Assembly: GCF_020809045.1 (NCBI RefSeq)
Contig: NZ_CP078079.1
Coordinates: 2,356,001-2,420,000, forward strand
DNA: 64,000 bases
Source: Pseudarthrobacter sp. L1SW
GTDB taxonomy: Bacteria > Actinomycetota > Actinomycetes > Actinomycetales > Micrococcaceae
Direction: 5' to 3'
Below are positions 36,178-45,772 of the stretch, piece by piece. Under the pieces are notes generated by a model. It made no database searches and was not told where the DNA came from. It saw only the letters and a list, made by a program, of their open reading frames with translations. Position 1 is the first letter of the stretch; each line of letters starts with the position of its first letter. The translations under genes were made by a program, and so were the position numbers.

Positions 36178-37377
36178 TCACGTGGTTGCCTTACCGCGTT
36201 TCCAGCCGCCCCGCTCCGAGACCGCCAGTCCCAGTAAGCCCAACCGGCCTAGGCCGGCCCGGACCGATTCCTGGCTTAGGCCCGCGACTACGGCGAGTTT
36301 CTCAACCGACGTGGTGGAGCGCAACGGCAGGGCGTCCAGGAGAATCAGGTCCTCCAGGGTCAGGCCGTCCTGCACGGCCGCCTGACCCTGGTGCGCGTCC
36401 GGAAGGGCGGAGCCGCTGGGGCCCGCCAGTTCGGCAACCTCGGCGGCGTCCGTCACGCACACGGCTCCTCCATCCCGAAGAAGACGGTGGCAGCCCGCCG
36501 AGTTGGCGCTGTGCACGGAGCCGGGGACAGCGCCAACAGCGCGGCCAAGGGTCTCGGCGTGGTGTGCGGTGTTCAGTGCCCCGGACCGCCACCTTGCCTC
36601 CACTACAACGGTCACGGCGGACAGGGCGGCGATAATGCGGTTGCGCTGGAGGAACCTGTAGCGGGTGGGGGCGGACCCCGGGGGAACCTCGGCGAGCACT
36701 GCGCCCTGGTTGCACACGGCCCGCAGGAGGTCCTCGTTTCCCGAAGGGTAGAACCGGTCAACTCCCCCGGCCATCACTGCGACGGTCGGCATGGCATCCG
36801 AAGCTCCAGCGAGGGCTGCCCGGTGGGCGTGTGCGTCAATGCCGTAGGCGCCGCCGGACACCACGGTGAATCCGCGCTGCGCGAGGGAGTAGGCGATATC
36901 ACCCGTGACGGAGGCTCCATAGCTGGTGCTGTCCCTGGACCCGACGAGGGCAATGGCTTTGGACACTCCGGGAAGCCGCTGTTCCTGGCCCCGCCACCAG
37001 AGGCAGATCGGCTCCTGGATCCCGAGGTCACCCAGCTGAACTGGCCATAATTCATCCGACGGAATGATCAGGCGCCCACCCAGCCGCGCTATGGTTGCGA
37101 GGTCCCGTTCCGGGGCGAGATCGGGTATGCGGGGCTGCCAGCGCCTGAGCGACGCGGCCATCCCGGCCCAGCCTGTGGCCAGCCCGCTGTCCGCGAGCAG
37201 CCCGGTAATCTCTTGCTCCAGATCCGGCCCTGCCGCCACCTCGCCGGTAGCGATGCGCAGTGCGTCCACTGCCCCGGCAACGTGCACCAGGGCCAGGCCC
37301 GCGGCGTCCTGCGGCTCCATCAGTCGCGAGAGGGCGGCGCGGGAACGCCGTTCGCTGTCCCTGGCGGCCGCGTTCAT
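36178..37377 (-). CDS. dprA: DNA processing protein DprA
   Basis: A 399-aa DprA/Smf protein, which loads RecA on incoming single-stranded DNA during transformation. The Rossmann core includes ALVGSRDSTSYGASV, VVSGGAYGIDAHAHRAAL, AVMAGGVDRFYPSGN, and EVPPGSAPTRYRFLQRNRII. The N-terminal SAM-like region and a C-terminal winged helix (LEDLILLDALPLRSTTSVEKL) are both present. The ATG at 37377 overlaps the comM stop (ATGA). The longer open frame runs into comM and is not coding. Confidence 0.95.
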   Translation of the reverse strand: MNAAARDSERRSRAALSRLMEPQDAAGLALVHVAGAVDALRIATGEVAAGPDLEQEITGLLADSGLATGWAGMAASLRRWQPRIPDLAPERDLATIARLGGRLIIPSDELWPVQLGDLGIQEPICLWWRGQEQRLPGVSKAIALVGSRDSTSYGASVTGDIAYSLAQRGFTVVSGGAYGIDAHAHRAALAGASDAMPTVAVMAGGVDRFYPSGNEDLLRAVCNQGAVLAEVPPGSAPTRYRFLQRNRIIAALSAVTVVVEARWRSGALNTAHHAETLGRAVGAVPGSVHSANSAGCHRLLRDGGAVCVTDAAEVAELAGPSGSALPDAHQGQAAVQDGLTLEDLILLDALPLRSTTSVEKLAVVAGLSQESVRAGLGRLGLLGLAVSERGGWKRGKATT

Positions 37378-38918
37378 GCCACGGCCGCCGCTGCCTGCCG
37401 GAGGCCCAGCGCCTGCCCGATGTCGTTGGTGTCCGGTTGGTCCCGGTGCCCGAGGTCGGCCAGCGTCCACGCCAGCCGGAGCACCCGGTCGTAGCCGCGG
37501 GCTGTAAGGACGCCACGTTCAAGGGAGTGGTCAAGGATCCGGGTGACGCCTGCCTGCAGTCTAAGCTCGCCTCTCAGGACGCGGCCTGGAACCTGCGCAT
37601 TGGTTTCCAGGCCATAGGGCGCCAGCCGTTCCAGTTGCCGCGCCCTGGCGCCGCGCACCCGCCGTGCCACCGTGGCGGTGTCCTCCTCCGCCCCGGCCTG
37701 TCCAAAGTCGGCCAGGGAGACCCGTTCCACCTGCAGCTGGATGTCCACCCGGTCCAGCAGCGGACCGGACATCCTGGCGAGATACCGCCGCCGCATCATG
37801 GGTGTGCAGGTGCAGTCCAGTCCCTTTCCGGATGCCTTGCCGCAGGGGCAGGGATTAGCCGCGAGGACCAGCTGGAAGCGGGCGGGATAAGCGGCGGTTC
37901 CTGCTGACCGGTGGATCACCAGCTCGCCGCTTTCCAGCGGTTGGCGCAGCGCATCCAGCACCCGGCGCTCGTACTCCGGCGCCTCGTCCAGGAACAGGAC
38001 GCCACGATGTGCCCGGGATGCCGCCCCCGGCCGGGGAAGCCCTGAGCCGCCGCCGATGATGGCTGCCGCGGTTGCCGAATGGTGCGGGCTTTCGAACGGC
38101 GGCCGGCGGAGCAGCTGCACCGAGGAGGACGGCAGCCCGCACAGCGAATGGATGGCTGTCACCTCCATGGACTCATGGTCCCCAAGGTCCGGCAACAAGC
38201 CGGGAAGGCGTTCTGCCAGCATGGTTTTGCCGGCGCCCGGCGGTCCTGTCAGGAGAAGATGGTGCGCCCCTGCGGCCGCCACTTCCAGCGCCCGCCGGGC
38301 ATCACCCTGGCCGGATACGTCGGCCATGTCCGGATATACCCCCGACTCGCCGACTGCTTCGCCGGTGGAGTCCGCGTCCTCGGGTTCGAAATCCAGCGCG
38401 AGCTCCTGGGGGTCCGCGCCGAAGTCCAGCGCCAGCCTGGCCAGCGTGCTGTACCCCCGCACCCTGGCGTCCGGCACCAAGGCAGCCTCCGCGAAGTTCG
38501 CCTGCGCCACGACGATGTCCGGATACCCGGCCTGCACCGAGGCCATCACGGCCGGGAGTATCCCCCGGACCGGACGCAGCCTGCCGTCGAGCCCAAGCTC
38601 TGCAATAAACACTGTCCGACCGGTGGGTTTGATGTCGTTGGCGGCGCGGAGCACGGCCATGGTGACGGCCAGGTCGAAACCCGAACCGCGTTTGGGCAGC
38701 GAGGCGGGAATAAGGTTGGCGGTGATTTTCCTGCGGCTCAGGGGAATCCCGGAGTTCTTCGCCGCGGACCGGATGCGCTCCTTCGCCTCGTTGAGGGAAG
38801 CGTCCGGCAGGCCCAGGAGAATGAAGGCCGGGAGGGTTTGGCCGATGTCCGCCTCAACCTCCACCATGTATCCGTTCAGCCCCACCAGGGCAATGGAGTA
38901 GGTGCGGCCCAGCGGCAT
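37374..38918 (-). CDS. comM: YifB/ComM-family Mg chelatase-like AAA+ ATPase
   Basis: A 514-aa AAA+ protein; in gamma-proteobacteria ComM is a branch-migration helicase that extends recombination during natural transformation. N-terminal fold (IALVGLNGYMVEVEADIGQTLP) of the Lon-protease-like type, Walker A LTGPPGAGKTMLAERLPGLL, Walker B GVLFLDEAPEY, and the C-terminal Mg-chelatase region with the NPCPCGKASGKGLDCTC cysteine cluster. It starts directly after the yraN stop (TAA-ATG, no gap) and overlaps dprA, so yraN-comM-dprA is one translation-coupled unit. Confidence 0.95.
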   Translation of the reverse strand: MPLGRTYSIALVGLNGYMVEVEADIGQTLPAFILLGLPDASLNEAKERIRSAAKNSGIPLSRRKITANLIPASLPKRGSGFDLAVTMAVLRAANDIKPTGRTVFIAELGLDGRLRPVRGILPAVMASVQAGYPDIVVAQANFAEAALVPDARVRGYSTLARLALDFGADPQELALDFEPEDADSTGEAVGESGVYPDMADVSGQGDARRALEVAAAGAHHLLLTGPPGAGKTMLAERLPGLLPDLGDHESMEVTAIHSLCGLPSSSVQLLRRPPFESPHHSATAAAIIGGGSGLPRPGAASRAHRGVLFLDEAPEYERRVLDALRQPLESGELVIHRSAGTAAYPARFQLVLAANPCPCGKASGKGLDCTCTPMMRRRYLARMSGPLLDRVDIQLQVERVSLADFGQAGAEEDTATVARRVRGARARQLERLAPYGLETNAQVPGRVLRGELRLQAGVTRILDHSLERGVLTARGYDRVLRLAWTLADLGHRDQPDTNDIGQALGLRQAAAAVA

Positions 38919-39275
38919 TTAGCCCACCCCCTTGAGGTGTTCCACCACGGGTGTCCCGCCGCCGTCGTCTAGCACCGCGATGACATCAACGCGCCGCAGC
39001 GGCATCCGCAGCTCCCGGTCCCGGCACCAGGCGGCTCCAAGCCGGTGGAGCCGCGCAAGTTTTTCCGGGCCTACAGCTTCGAAAGGATGGCCGTAGTCGA
39101 GAGTGCGGCGGGTCTTCACTTCGGCGATGACCAGGGCGTCGCCGTCGAGGGCAACGATGTCTATTTCGCCTTCGGTACAGCGCCAGTTACGCTCAACCAC
39201 CAGCATGCCCAGGGTTTCAAGATAGCCGGCGGCGACGTCCTCGCCGTGTCGGCCCAACAGGTCTTTCGATTTCAT
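38919..39275 (-). CDS. yraN: YraN family endonuclease-like protein (UPF0102)
   Basis: A 118-aa protein with a restriction-endonuclease-like fold. The catalytic-type residues E, D, E-x-K are visible (LGRHGEDVAAGYLE; GEIDIVALDGDALVIAEVKTR). Function is not established, but it is conserved between rnhB and comM in most actinobacteria. ATG 39275 with GGAGG 5 nt upstream. Confidence 0.93.
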   Translation of the reverse strand: MKSKDLLGRHGEDVAAGYLETLGMLVVERNWRCTEGEIDIVALDGDALVIAEVKTRRTLDYGHPFEAVGPEKLARLHRLGAAWCRDRELRMPLRRVDVIAVLDDGGGTPVVEHLKGVG

Positions 39276-39409
39276 TTCTACCTCCGCAACCAGCCTGTGA
39301 TGGCTGGGGCCCGGAGGACAGGAAGATTACCGCCTATGTGGATTAAGCCCGGTCAGCTCCCCCTGTGCAGGAGGAGTCGGCGGGGAGGAAGGCGGCCGGC
39401 GGAAAGGCC

Positions 39410-39736
39410 CTAGTTGCCCAGGTCGACGTCCTTGGGCAGGGCGAGTTCCTCGCTGCGCGGCAGTTCTTCGACGTTGACGTCCTTGAACGTGAGGACCCGG
39501 ACGCTCTTGACGAACCTGGCCGAGCGGTAGACGTCCCACACCCACGCGTCCTGCAGGGTGAGGTCGAAGTAGACCTCGCCGTCGGCGCTTCGCGCCTGGA
39601 GGTCAACATGATTGGCCAGGTAGAAGCGGCGTTCGGTTTCGACCACATAGCTGAACAATCCGACCACGTCCCGGTATTCACGGTAGAGCTGGAGCTCCAT
39701 GTCGGTTTCGTAGTTTTCAAGATCCTCAGCACTCAT
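39410..39736 (-). CDS. DUF2469 family protein
   Basis: A 108-aa conserved actinobacterial protein of unknown function (Rv2901c-type), always near rnhB and yraN. Features: MSAEDLENYETDMELQLYRE, then YVVETERRFYLANHVDL and VYFDLTLQDAWVWDVYRSAR. ATG 39736 chosen because it gives the family N-terminus; 14 upstream codons are open but lie in the rnhB spacer. Confidence 0.93.
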   Translation of the reverse strand: MSAEDLENYETDMELQLYREYRDVVGLFSYVVETERRFYLANHVDLQARSADGEVYFDLTLQDAWVWDVYRSARFVKSVRVLTFKDVNVEELPRSEELALPKDVDLGN

Positions 39737-39786
39737 GCTTCCATCTTGCACCATCACCGGGGCCGCTGGCGCCCGCACCGGAGCAC

Positions 39787-40599
39787 TCAGGCGTCGGCCG
39801 GAACTTCCCCGTCCGGATTTTCGCAGTCCGGAACTTCACCGTCCGCATCTTCGCGGTCCGGCAGCCCGGCGTCGAGCAGGTCCCCGCCAAGCAGCCGCCA
39901 GCTGACCCGGTGGTAGGGCGTGGGTCCGGCGGCGCGGAGGACGTCGCGGTGCAGGACCGTGGCGTAGCCCTTGTTGATGTCCCAGCCAAAGTCCGGGAAC
40001 TGGGAGTGCAGTTCACGCATCTTCCGGTCCCGTTCAACTTTGGCGATGACGCTTGCGGCAGCGACGCTCAAGCACTGCATGTCCGCTTTGACCTTGGTAT
40101 GCACGGGGGCGTCACAGCTGACCTCGAAAACGGGTTCGTCGAACAACGACAGTTGCTCGGCGGGGGAAAGCCAGTTGTGGCTGCCATCCAGGAGCACGGC
40201 CTCGGGACGGACGCCTGCCTCGAGGATGTCCCGCCAGGCCCGTGTTCCGGCGAGGCGCAGCGCGGCAATGATGCCGATCGAGTCGATTTCCTGGGCGGAG
40301 GCATGGCCCACCGCCGATGCCACGCTCCAGCGGCGCACCAGCGGTTCAAGCCGCTCCCGTTCCGCCGGGCTCAGGAGCTTGCTGTCCCGCACGCCGGCCA
40401 GGGGCTTCTGGCGTTCCAGGTCCACCACGGCAATACCCACGCTCACCGGTCCGGCAAGCGCGCCACGCCCTACCTCATCCACCCCTGCCAGGTACCGGAT
40501 CCCCTCGGCCTTGAAGGTCCGCTCGTGCCTCAACGTAGGAGCCTTTGCGCGGGCAGGCACTTTGGTGGAACCCGTCCTGGGCTTGACTGCCGTGGTCAT
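39787..40599 (-). CDS. rnhB: Ribonuclease HII
   Basis: A 270-aa enzyme that cuts RNA in RNA-DNA hybrids and removes misincorporated ribonucleotides. Catalytic acidic residues: D and E in [15 protein letters not shown] in [11 protein letters not shown] in [21 protein letters not shown]. The last 25 residues form a low-complexity acidic tail with a repeated (D/E)xxDGEVP unit, outside the enzyme fold. ATG 2 nt after the lepB stop. Confidence 0.95.
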   Translation of the reverse strand: MTTAVKPRTGSTKVPARAKAPTLRHERTFKAEGIRYLAGVDEVGRGALAGPVSVGIAVVDLERQKPLAGVRDSKLLSPAERERLEPLVRRWSVASAVGHASAQEIDSIGIIAALRLAGTRAWRDILEAGVRPEAVLLDGSHNWLSPAEQLSLFDEPVFEVSCDAPVHTKVKADMQCLSVAAASVIAKVERDRKMRELHSQFPDFGWDINKGYATVLHRDVLRAAGPTPYHRVSWRLLGGDLLDAGLPDREDADGEVPDCENPDGEVPADA

Positions 40600-40601
40600 G
40601 G

Positions 40602-41429
40602 TCAGGGCGCCGCCGGCACGTTCCGGAACACGTCCGGGTAGTTGCCAAGGGTGGTGATGCGGTTCAGCGGCCAGGCAATGACCGCCGCCTTGCCTTCGAG
40701 GTCGTCGAGGTCGATGAACCCGCCGTCGGAATCCATGTGGGCACGTGAGTCGGCGGAGTGGTTCCGGTTGTCACCCATCACCCACACCTTCCCTTCGGGG
40801 ACCACTACATCGAAGTTGCGGATCTGCGGCACCTCGGCGGGGTTGACGTAGCTTTCGTCGATTGCCGTCCCGTTGATGGTCAGTTTACCGCCGGCATCGC
40901 AGCACACCACGTGGTCCCCCGGCAGTCCGATGACCCTTTTGACCAGGTGTTGTTCAGAGTTGTCCGGCAGCAGGCCAACGAATGTCAGTCCGTCCTGGAC
41001 CCAGGTGAAGGGCCCCTGCTCTTTTTCCGGCGCGGCCGGCAGCCAGCCCTTGGTGTCCCGGAAAACCACCACGTCGCCGCGGGTCAGCGCGAACGGTTCA
41101 GGTACCAGGAGGTTGACGAAAATGCGGTCGTCAACGTCCAGGGTATTGACCATGGACTCGGAGGGGATAAAGAACGCCCGGAACAGGAACGTTTTGATAA
41201 GGAAGGACAGCACGACGGCGATCACCACCACCGTGGCGACTTCCTTCAGCCACGCAAGGACCGGGCTGCCCGCGGATTTCCCGGCTGCCCTGGCGGCAGA
41301 GCGGCTGTCCGCGGCAGCGGGAGCAGGCGCCTCAGGATCCTGGGCGGCCGTCACCGGAGCCGCGTCGGAGGGTGTAACCGAGGCCCCCTCCTGACGTGGT
41401 TCAGGAATCCGCGCGTGGTTCTCGGGCAT
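40602..41429 (-). CDS. lepB: Signal peptidase I (second of two tandem copies)
   Basis: A 275-aa membrane peptidase that releases exported proteins. A 55-residue Ala/Pro-rich cytoplasmic N-terminus precedes one transmembrane helix ([20 protein letters not shown]). Catalytic Ser in [11 protein letters not shown], Lys in [14 protein letters not shown], and the box E motif [14 protein letters not shown]. The first codon follows the stop of the other lepB copy without a spacer (TAG-ATG). Confidence 0.94.
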   Translation of the reverse strand: MPENHARIPEPRQEGASVTPSDAAPVTAAQDPEAPAPAAADSRSAARAAGKSAGSPVLAWLKEVATVVVIAVVLSFLIKTFLFRAFFIPSESMVNTLDVDDRIFVNLLVPEPFALTRGDVVVFRDTKGWLPAAPEKEQGPFTWVQDGLTFVGLLPDNSEQHLVKRVIGLPGDHVVCCDAGGKLTINGTAIDESYVNPAEVPQIRNFDVVVPEGKVWVMGDNRNHSADSRAHMDSDGGFIDLDDLEGKAAVIAWPLNRITTLGNYPDVFRNVPAAP

Positions 41430-42107
41430 CTACTGTCCGTTCTCTGTTGTTGGTCCTGCCGCAGGCGGACGTGGTAATGATGCAAATCTATCAAGCGGCC
41501 AGATGATCTGGACCGGCCTGCCGATAACCCTGTCCACCGGGACCATGCCGCCGCCAGGAGCACCTAGCAGGCTTCGGGAATCGGCGGACAGGGACCGGTG
41601 ATCACCCATCAGCCACAGCCGCCCGTCCGGGACCACTACGCTGAACTTCTGCGTACTGGGGGCGTCGCCGCTGAAAACGTACGGCTCCTCCAAGGGCTCC
41701 CCGTTCACAGTAACCCTTCCTCCGGCGTCGCAGCAGGCCACCGAATCCCCCGCCACGCCGATGACCCTTTTGACGTAGGTTGTGTCGCTCCCAGTAAGGC
41801 CGAGCCATTGGGTAATGGCAGCCGCCGCCTCCAGGAAAGGGCCGTTTCCGCTCTTGAGCGGAGCGAAGGTGCCCCGCCCGTCAAAGACGACGATGTCCCC
41901 GCGCCGGATCGGTTCATCCCGGAAGTCGGTCCGGGAAATCACGATGCGGTCCCCGCCTTCCAGTCCCGGCTCCATGGACGCGGAGGGGATGAAGTAGACA
42001 TCCAGCCACAACGACCGGACCAGTCCGCTGACGGCCAAAGCCAGGAAGACGGCAAGGAACGCAAAACGCCAGCCCATTTTTCGGGGCTGGCGTTTTGTCT
42101 GGTCCAT
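41430..42107 (-). CDS. lepB: Signal peptidase I (first of two tandem copies)
   Basis: A 225-aa paralogue of the following gene, with a shorter N-terminus, one transmembrane helix (FAFLAVFLALAVSGLVRSLW), catalytic Ser in FIPSASMEPGL, Lys in YVKRVIGVAGDSV and box E LWLMGDHRSLSADSR. The start is taken as ATG 42107. Codons 4-15 lie in a perfect 13-bp hairpin that looks like a terminator (42063-42096); an alternative ATG is inside its loop (about 42077) and would start MGWRF, just before the membrane helix. Two lepB copies side by side suggest divided substrate sets. Confidence 0.92.
   Translation of the reverse strand: MDQTKRQPRKMGWRFAFLAVFLALAVSGLVRSLWLDVYFIPSASMEPGLEGGDRIVISRTDFRDEPIRRGDIVVFDGRGTFAPLKSGNGPFLEAAAAITQWLGLTGSDTTYVKRVIGVAGDSVACCDAGGRVTVNGEPLEEPYVFSGDAPSTQKFSVVVPDGRLWLMGDHRSLSADSRSLLGAPGGGMVPVDRVIGRPVQIIWPLDRFASLPRPPAAGPTTENGQ
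42063..42096 (-). terminator. Terminator-like hairpin inside the 5' end of lepB
   Basis: AAAACGCCAGCCC and GGGCTGGCGTTTT are perfect 13-bp arms with an 8-nt loop. The minus-strand product ends with TTTTGCG. It lies 97 nt after the rplS stop codon, so it may be the rplS terminator or an attenuator for the signal peptidase genes, while the same bases encode TKRQPRKMGWRF. Confidence 0.7.
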
Positions 42108-42192
42108 GGTCCGTATCCTGGGCGCTGGTGCTGGATGGCTCCGGCGCTGGCCGGATACGGCTGCGGCCCAGCCTTCGTAGGTCCGAAGGGAC

Positions 42193-42552
42193 TTACTTGG
42201 CGGTGCTGAAGTCGCGCTTTTCCTTGATCTTCGCAGCCTTACCGCGCAGTGCACGCATGTAGTAAAGCTTGGCGCGGCGGACGTCACCCTTGGTAACGAC
42301 CTCGATCTTTTCGATGATCGGGGAGTGAACCGGGAAGGTACGCTCCACGCCGACACCGAAGGACACCTTGCGGACGGTGAAGGTTTCGCGGACACCCTCG
42401 CCCTGGCGGCCCAGGACGAAGCCCTGGAATACCTGGACACGGGTGTTCTTGCCTTCGATGATGTTCACGTGAACCTTGAGGGTGTCACCGGCGCGGAACG
42501 CGGGAACATCGGTACGAAGCGAGGCTGCATCGACGGAATCGAGAATATGCAT
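42193..42552 (-). CDS. rplS: 50S ribosomal protein L19
   Basis: A 119-aa ribosomal protein at the 30S-50S interface. Typical blocks: [57 protein letters not shown], and the basic C-terminus [24 protein letters not shown] 42552 with AGGAG 8 nt upstream. A 270-bp gap separates it from trmD and probably holds its own promoter. Confidence 0.97.
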   Translation of the reverse strand: MHILDSVDAASLRTDVPAFRAGDTLKVHVNIIEGKNTRVQVFQGFVLGRQGEGVRETFTVRKVSFGVGVERTFPVHSPIIEKIEVVTKGDVRRAKLYYMRALRGKAAKIKEKRDFSTAK

Positions 42553-42822
42553 GATGTGCACTCCTGGTGAACGCCACAGGTCATTCACTTTGGGTCACGG
42601 CAGGCAAGCCCGGAACGCTGGTGGCGTAACCGGAGATTGCTGCCGAAAGTTAAGTGGTCCGGCCGCTTCACTGATTGACGGGGCCGGTTGTCTTAGCTGT
42701 TGGTTGCGCTCCCCCTGTGGCAGGTGCGGACCCAGCAGACACAAGGACTAATTTTGCCACATCGCGGAGGTTACAGCCAATCCCCGCAGCCACCCGAAGA
42801 ATGTATGGCCGCCGCCGACCGC

Positions 42823-43647
42823 CTAGGAGGAGGCCGGGTCCTGCTCGGCACCTTCAGCGCCAGGGCGCCGGCGCAGGCGTCCGTCGACGACGTCGTATCC
42901 CAGTTCCTGCAGTTCGGCGCGGTCCGCGCGTGGCAGCTTTCCAGCGTCGAACGTTTCGAGGAGGTCTGGCCGGCGCTCTGCCGTCCGCCGGAACTGTTCA
43001 TGCCGGCGCCACTGCGCGATCTTGCCGTGGTTGCCGCTTAAGAGCACGGCCGGCACTTCCCGTTCACGCCACACGGAGGGCTTGGTGTAGACGGGATACT
43101 CCAGGAGGCCGTCGGAGTGGGATTCCTCCACCAGCGATTCCGGATTGCCCACCACGCCCGGCAGCAGGCGGCCGATGGCCTCCACCATGGCCAGGACCGC
43201 CACCTCGCCCCCGTTCAGGACATAGTCCCCCAGGCTGATGGGACGGACGTCGAAGTGTTCCCGGGACCACTCGATCACGCGTTCGTCGATGCCCTCGTAG
43301 CGTCCACAGGCGAATGCCAGGTGCTCGTGTTCCGCCAGTTCGTGCGCCAGCGCCTGGGTGAAGCGCTCCCCTGCCGGTGAGGGAACGATCAACACGGGCC
43401 TTGCCGCCCCTTCCGGGCGGCCTTCTGCAATGGAGGCCAGGGCCTGCGCCCAGGGTTCGGGCTTCATGACCATTCCCGCACCGCCGCCATAGGGCGTGTC
43501 ATCCACGGTCCGGTGCCGGTCCGTGGTGAAGGCGCGGAGATCGTGGACGCGCAGGTCCAGGATCCCGTCCTGCCTGGCCTTGCCAATCAGTGACAGTTCC
43601 AGCGGCGCCAGGTACTCCGGAAAGATGCTGACGACGTCGATCCGCAT
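42823..43647 (-). CDS. trmD: tRNA (guanine37-N1)-methyltransferase
   Basis: A 274-aa SPOUT methyltransferase that makes m1G37 and prevents frameshifting. Trefoil-knot motifs are visible: [31 protein letters not shown] and [18 protein letters not shown]. The ATG follows the rimM stop directly (TAG-ATG). The C-terminal tail beyond residue 245 is variable. Confidence 0.97.
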   Translation of the reverse strand: MRIDVVSIFPEYLAPLELSLIGKARQDGILDLRVHDLRAFTTDRHRTVDDTPYGGGAGMVMKPEPWAQALASIAEGRPEGAARPVLIVPSPAGERFTQALAHELAEHEHLAFACGRYEGIDERVIEWSREHFDVRPISLGDYVLNGGEVAVLAMVEAIGRLLPGVVGNPESLVEESHSDGLLEYPVYTKPSVWREREVPAVLLSGNHGKIAQWRRHEQFRRTAERRPDLLETFDAGKLPRADRAELQELGYDVVDGRLRRRPGAEGAEQDPASS

Positions 43648-44196
43648 CTACGCTTTGCCTTCCGGCTCCGAAGGGGCTGCTTCTGTCTCCGCATTCAGCT
43701 CGAAAAGGCCGTCCGGCGGCGTGAGGAGGATGTAGCCGCCCTCGACATTGACTTCAGGAACAATCTGCTCGACGAACGGAACCAGGATCTCGCCGCCGTC
43801 CGGGGTGGTGACCATCAGCAGGTCCTGCGCGGTTCCGGTGTTCAGCGCGGCCACCTTGCCCACGACGTTTGAGCCCACCCGGGCCTCCAGGCCGACGAGT
43901 TCATGCTCGTACCAGCCTTCGTCGTCGTCCTCCTCCAGCTCTTCGGTTTCGATGAAGAGCTTGGCACCACGGAGGGTTTCCGCTTCATTGCGGGTTTCAA
44001 TCTCCTCGAAGCCCAGCAGCAGGATGTCCTTGTTCCACCGGGCGCTGTTCACAGTGAGCGGGCCGACGGATGCCGGTTCCACCATGAACTCGGCACCCGG
44101 GACAAACCGGTCCCCAGGGGCATCGGTCAGGACCTGGACGGTTACTTCCCCGCGGATGCCATGGGGTTTGCCGATTCGTGCCACCTGAAGCTGCAT
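43648..44196 (-). CDS. rimM: 16S rRNA processing protein RimM
   Basis: A 182-aa assembly factor of the 30S head, binding S19. N-terminal barrel (ARIGKPHGIRGEVTVQVLTD), LRGAKLFIETEEL, then the PRC-barrel region with EHELVGLEARV and EILVPFVEQIVPEVN. A run of acidic residues (EELEEDDDEGW) is the family linker. ATG 44196 with AGAGGAAC upstream. Confidence 0.95.
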   Translation of the reverse strand: MQLQVARIGKPHGIRGEVTVQVLTDAPGDRFVPGAEFMVEPASVGPLTVNSARWNKDILLLGFEEIETRNEAETLRGAKLFIETEELEEDDDEGWYEHELVGLEARVGSNVVGKVAALNTGTAQDLLMVTTPDGGEILVPFVEQIVPEVNVEGGYILLTPPDGLFELNAETEAAPSEPEGKA

Positions 44197-44306
44197 GTGT
44201 TCCTCTGTTCGGGTTGTGGTTGGTCCACGGTGTCCTGGTGAAAGCACTCCGGCCCCTCCACCGCGTTGGTGGAAGGGCCGGAGCTAAAACTGATATTGCC
44301 GAGCGC

Positions 44307-44549
44307 TCAGCGGCGGCGGTCGGTGTCGACGACGTCGACACGCACCGGCTCACCGCCGGCCAAGGCTGCCACCACGGTGCGCAGTGCACGCGCCGTGCGG
44401 CCCTGGCGGCCAATCACCCGTCCGAGGTCGTCCTGGTGAACACGCACTTCGAGGGTGTCCCCGCGGCGGTTGTTCTTGGAGCTGACCTTGACGTCATCCG
44501 GGGAATCAACGATTCCGCGGACCAGGTGTTCCAGCGCTTCTGCCAGCAA
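44307..44549 (-). CDS. khpA: KH-domain RNA-binding protein KhpA
   Basis: An 80-aa single-KH protein always found between rpsP and rimM. The GxxG loop reads VIGRQGRTARALRTVV. TTG start at 44549, one nt after the rpsP stop; this gives the standard length and N-terminus (LAEALEHLVRGIVD), and no ATG or GTG is available in frame. An inverted repeat (44247-44283) lies between it and rimM and may pause transcription or stabilise the mRNA. Confidence 0.93.
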   Translation of the reverse strand: MLAEALEHLVRGIVDSPDDVKVSSKNNRRGDTLEVRVHQDDLGRVIGRQGRTARALRTVVAALAGGEPVRVDVVDTDRRR

Positions 44550-44550
44550 T

Positions 44551-44973
44551 CTACTCAGCCTCGGTGGTCTCTGCTTCGGCCTCGGCGGGTGCTTCGGCTG
44601 CATCAGACTTGGATGCCTTCTTGGTGATGGCTTCCGGGATGATGACGGAACCCTTCTCCGGGGCAACGAAGGCGACCTTCTCAGACTTGGTCTTCAGGGT
44701 GCCTTCCTGGCCCGGCAGGCCCTTGAACTTCTGCCAGTCACCGGTGATCTTGAGGATCGCGGCGACCTGCTCGGACGGCTGGGCGCCGACGGACAGCCAG
44801 TACTGCGCACGCTCGGAGTTGACCTCGATGTATGAGGGCTCTTCGGTGGGGTGGTACTTACCGATTTCTTCGATGGCACGGCCGTCACGCTTGGTGCGTG
44901 AGTCCGCGACGACGATGCGGTAGTACGGTGCGCGCATCTTGCCAAAGCGCTTAAGGCGAATCTTTACGGCCAC
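44551..44973 (-). CDS. rpsP: 30S ribosomal protein S16
   Basis: A 140-aa S16. The conserved N-terminal 80 residues are [20 protein letters not shown] and [21 protein letters not shown]. An actinobacterial C-terminal extension of about 55 residues is rich in K, A and E. Start taken as GTG 44973, 11 nt behind AGGAG; an upstream GTG at 44985 overlaps that AGGAG. Confidence 0.96.
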   Translation of the reverse strand: MAVKIRLKRFGKMRAPYYRIVVADSRTKRDGRAIEEIGKYHPTEEPSYIEVNSERAQYWLSVGAQPSEQVAAILKITGDWQKFKGLPGQEGTLKTKSEKVAFVAPEKGSVIIPEAITKKASKSDAAEAPAEAEAETTEAE

Positions 44974-45189
44974 TGTTGTGGTCACTCCTGTTTCAGAAAA
45001 AGGGGGTGAACCCGGCTTTCTGCACCCGTGGGGCGGGCCGTACTTGCGGGTTCGAAGGACAGGATCCGGACGCGGAGAGAGGGGCCACGCAGATCGAGTA
45101 CCTGTTTATTGTGCCAGATCAGCGTCCGGATTTCGACTTGACACGTACCGGCCCTGCTCGCGCTGCCCGGACGGATGGGCACGGACGGC

Positions 45190-45630
45190 TCAGGCGGACC
45201 AGACGTAGAGGCCCGTGCGCTCCGAGTCATCGATCCTGCCGGCCATTTCAGCAAGCTGCCGGACGTAGGTGCGCGCCTGGGCAGCACCGAACGGCATGTC
45301 ATCCTGTGCCGCCCACTGCTCAGCGACGTCTTCGAGGACGTCGCCCTCCCCTTCGGTTTCGTAGGACAGGAGGTCCGCCAGGGCACGCACCATCGCCGGG
45401 GGAACCGCGAGCAGCGAATCGCTCGCCACGTCCACCATGGTCAGCTCATAGTCGGCCCCGCCGGCGTGGACCGCGGTGCCGGCCAGGTCACCCAGCTGCT
45501 CCACTTCAAAGTCGCTGATTCCCGGGATCCGGACGGCGTCGCCGCCGGGGGCACTGCCGCCTTTATCCAGGATGCCGCCGCGCTTCAGTGCGGCGTCGTG
45601 GGTGGCAACAAAGATTTCGGTGAAGCCCAT
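45190..45630 (-). CDS. Uncharacterised conserved-looking protein
   Basis: A 146-aa acidic cytoplasmic protein; I do not recognise the family. Visible: a beta-rich start (FTEIFVATHDAALKRGG), VRIPGISDFEVEQLGDLAG, then a helical part with the stretch VRALADLLSYETEGEGDVLE and a final TYVRQLAEMAGRIDDSERTG. Codon use is normal for the region. ATG 45630, GAGGG 7 nt upstream; an ATG five codons earlier is possible. It lies upstream of rpsP on the same strand, with a 216-bp gap. Confidence 0.75.
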   Translation of the reverse strand: MGFTEIFVATHDAALKRGGILDKGGSAPGGDAVRIPGISDFEVEQLGDLAGTAVHAGGADYELTMVDVASDSLLAVPPAMVRALADLLSYETEGEGDVLEDVAEQWAAQDDMPFGAAQARTYVRQLAEMAGRIDDSERTGLYVWSA

Positions 45631-45772
45631 GGGAAGTGCCCTCATTCCGTTGACGGTGCGGCCTGCCGGGGGGGCAGCGCGTGCCGCCCGGCGGTTCGGT
45701 TTCAGCCTAGTACAGATACCCCCGGCGGCACCTGCCCATGCCACCGCCAGCCCGGTGCACAAAACGCCGCTG

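Noticed and set aside
44247..44283. Hairpin between khpA and rimM considered as a terminator
   Set aside because: It has an interrupted stem and no T run, and both genes belong to one conserved operon.
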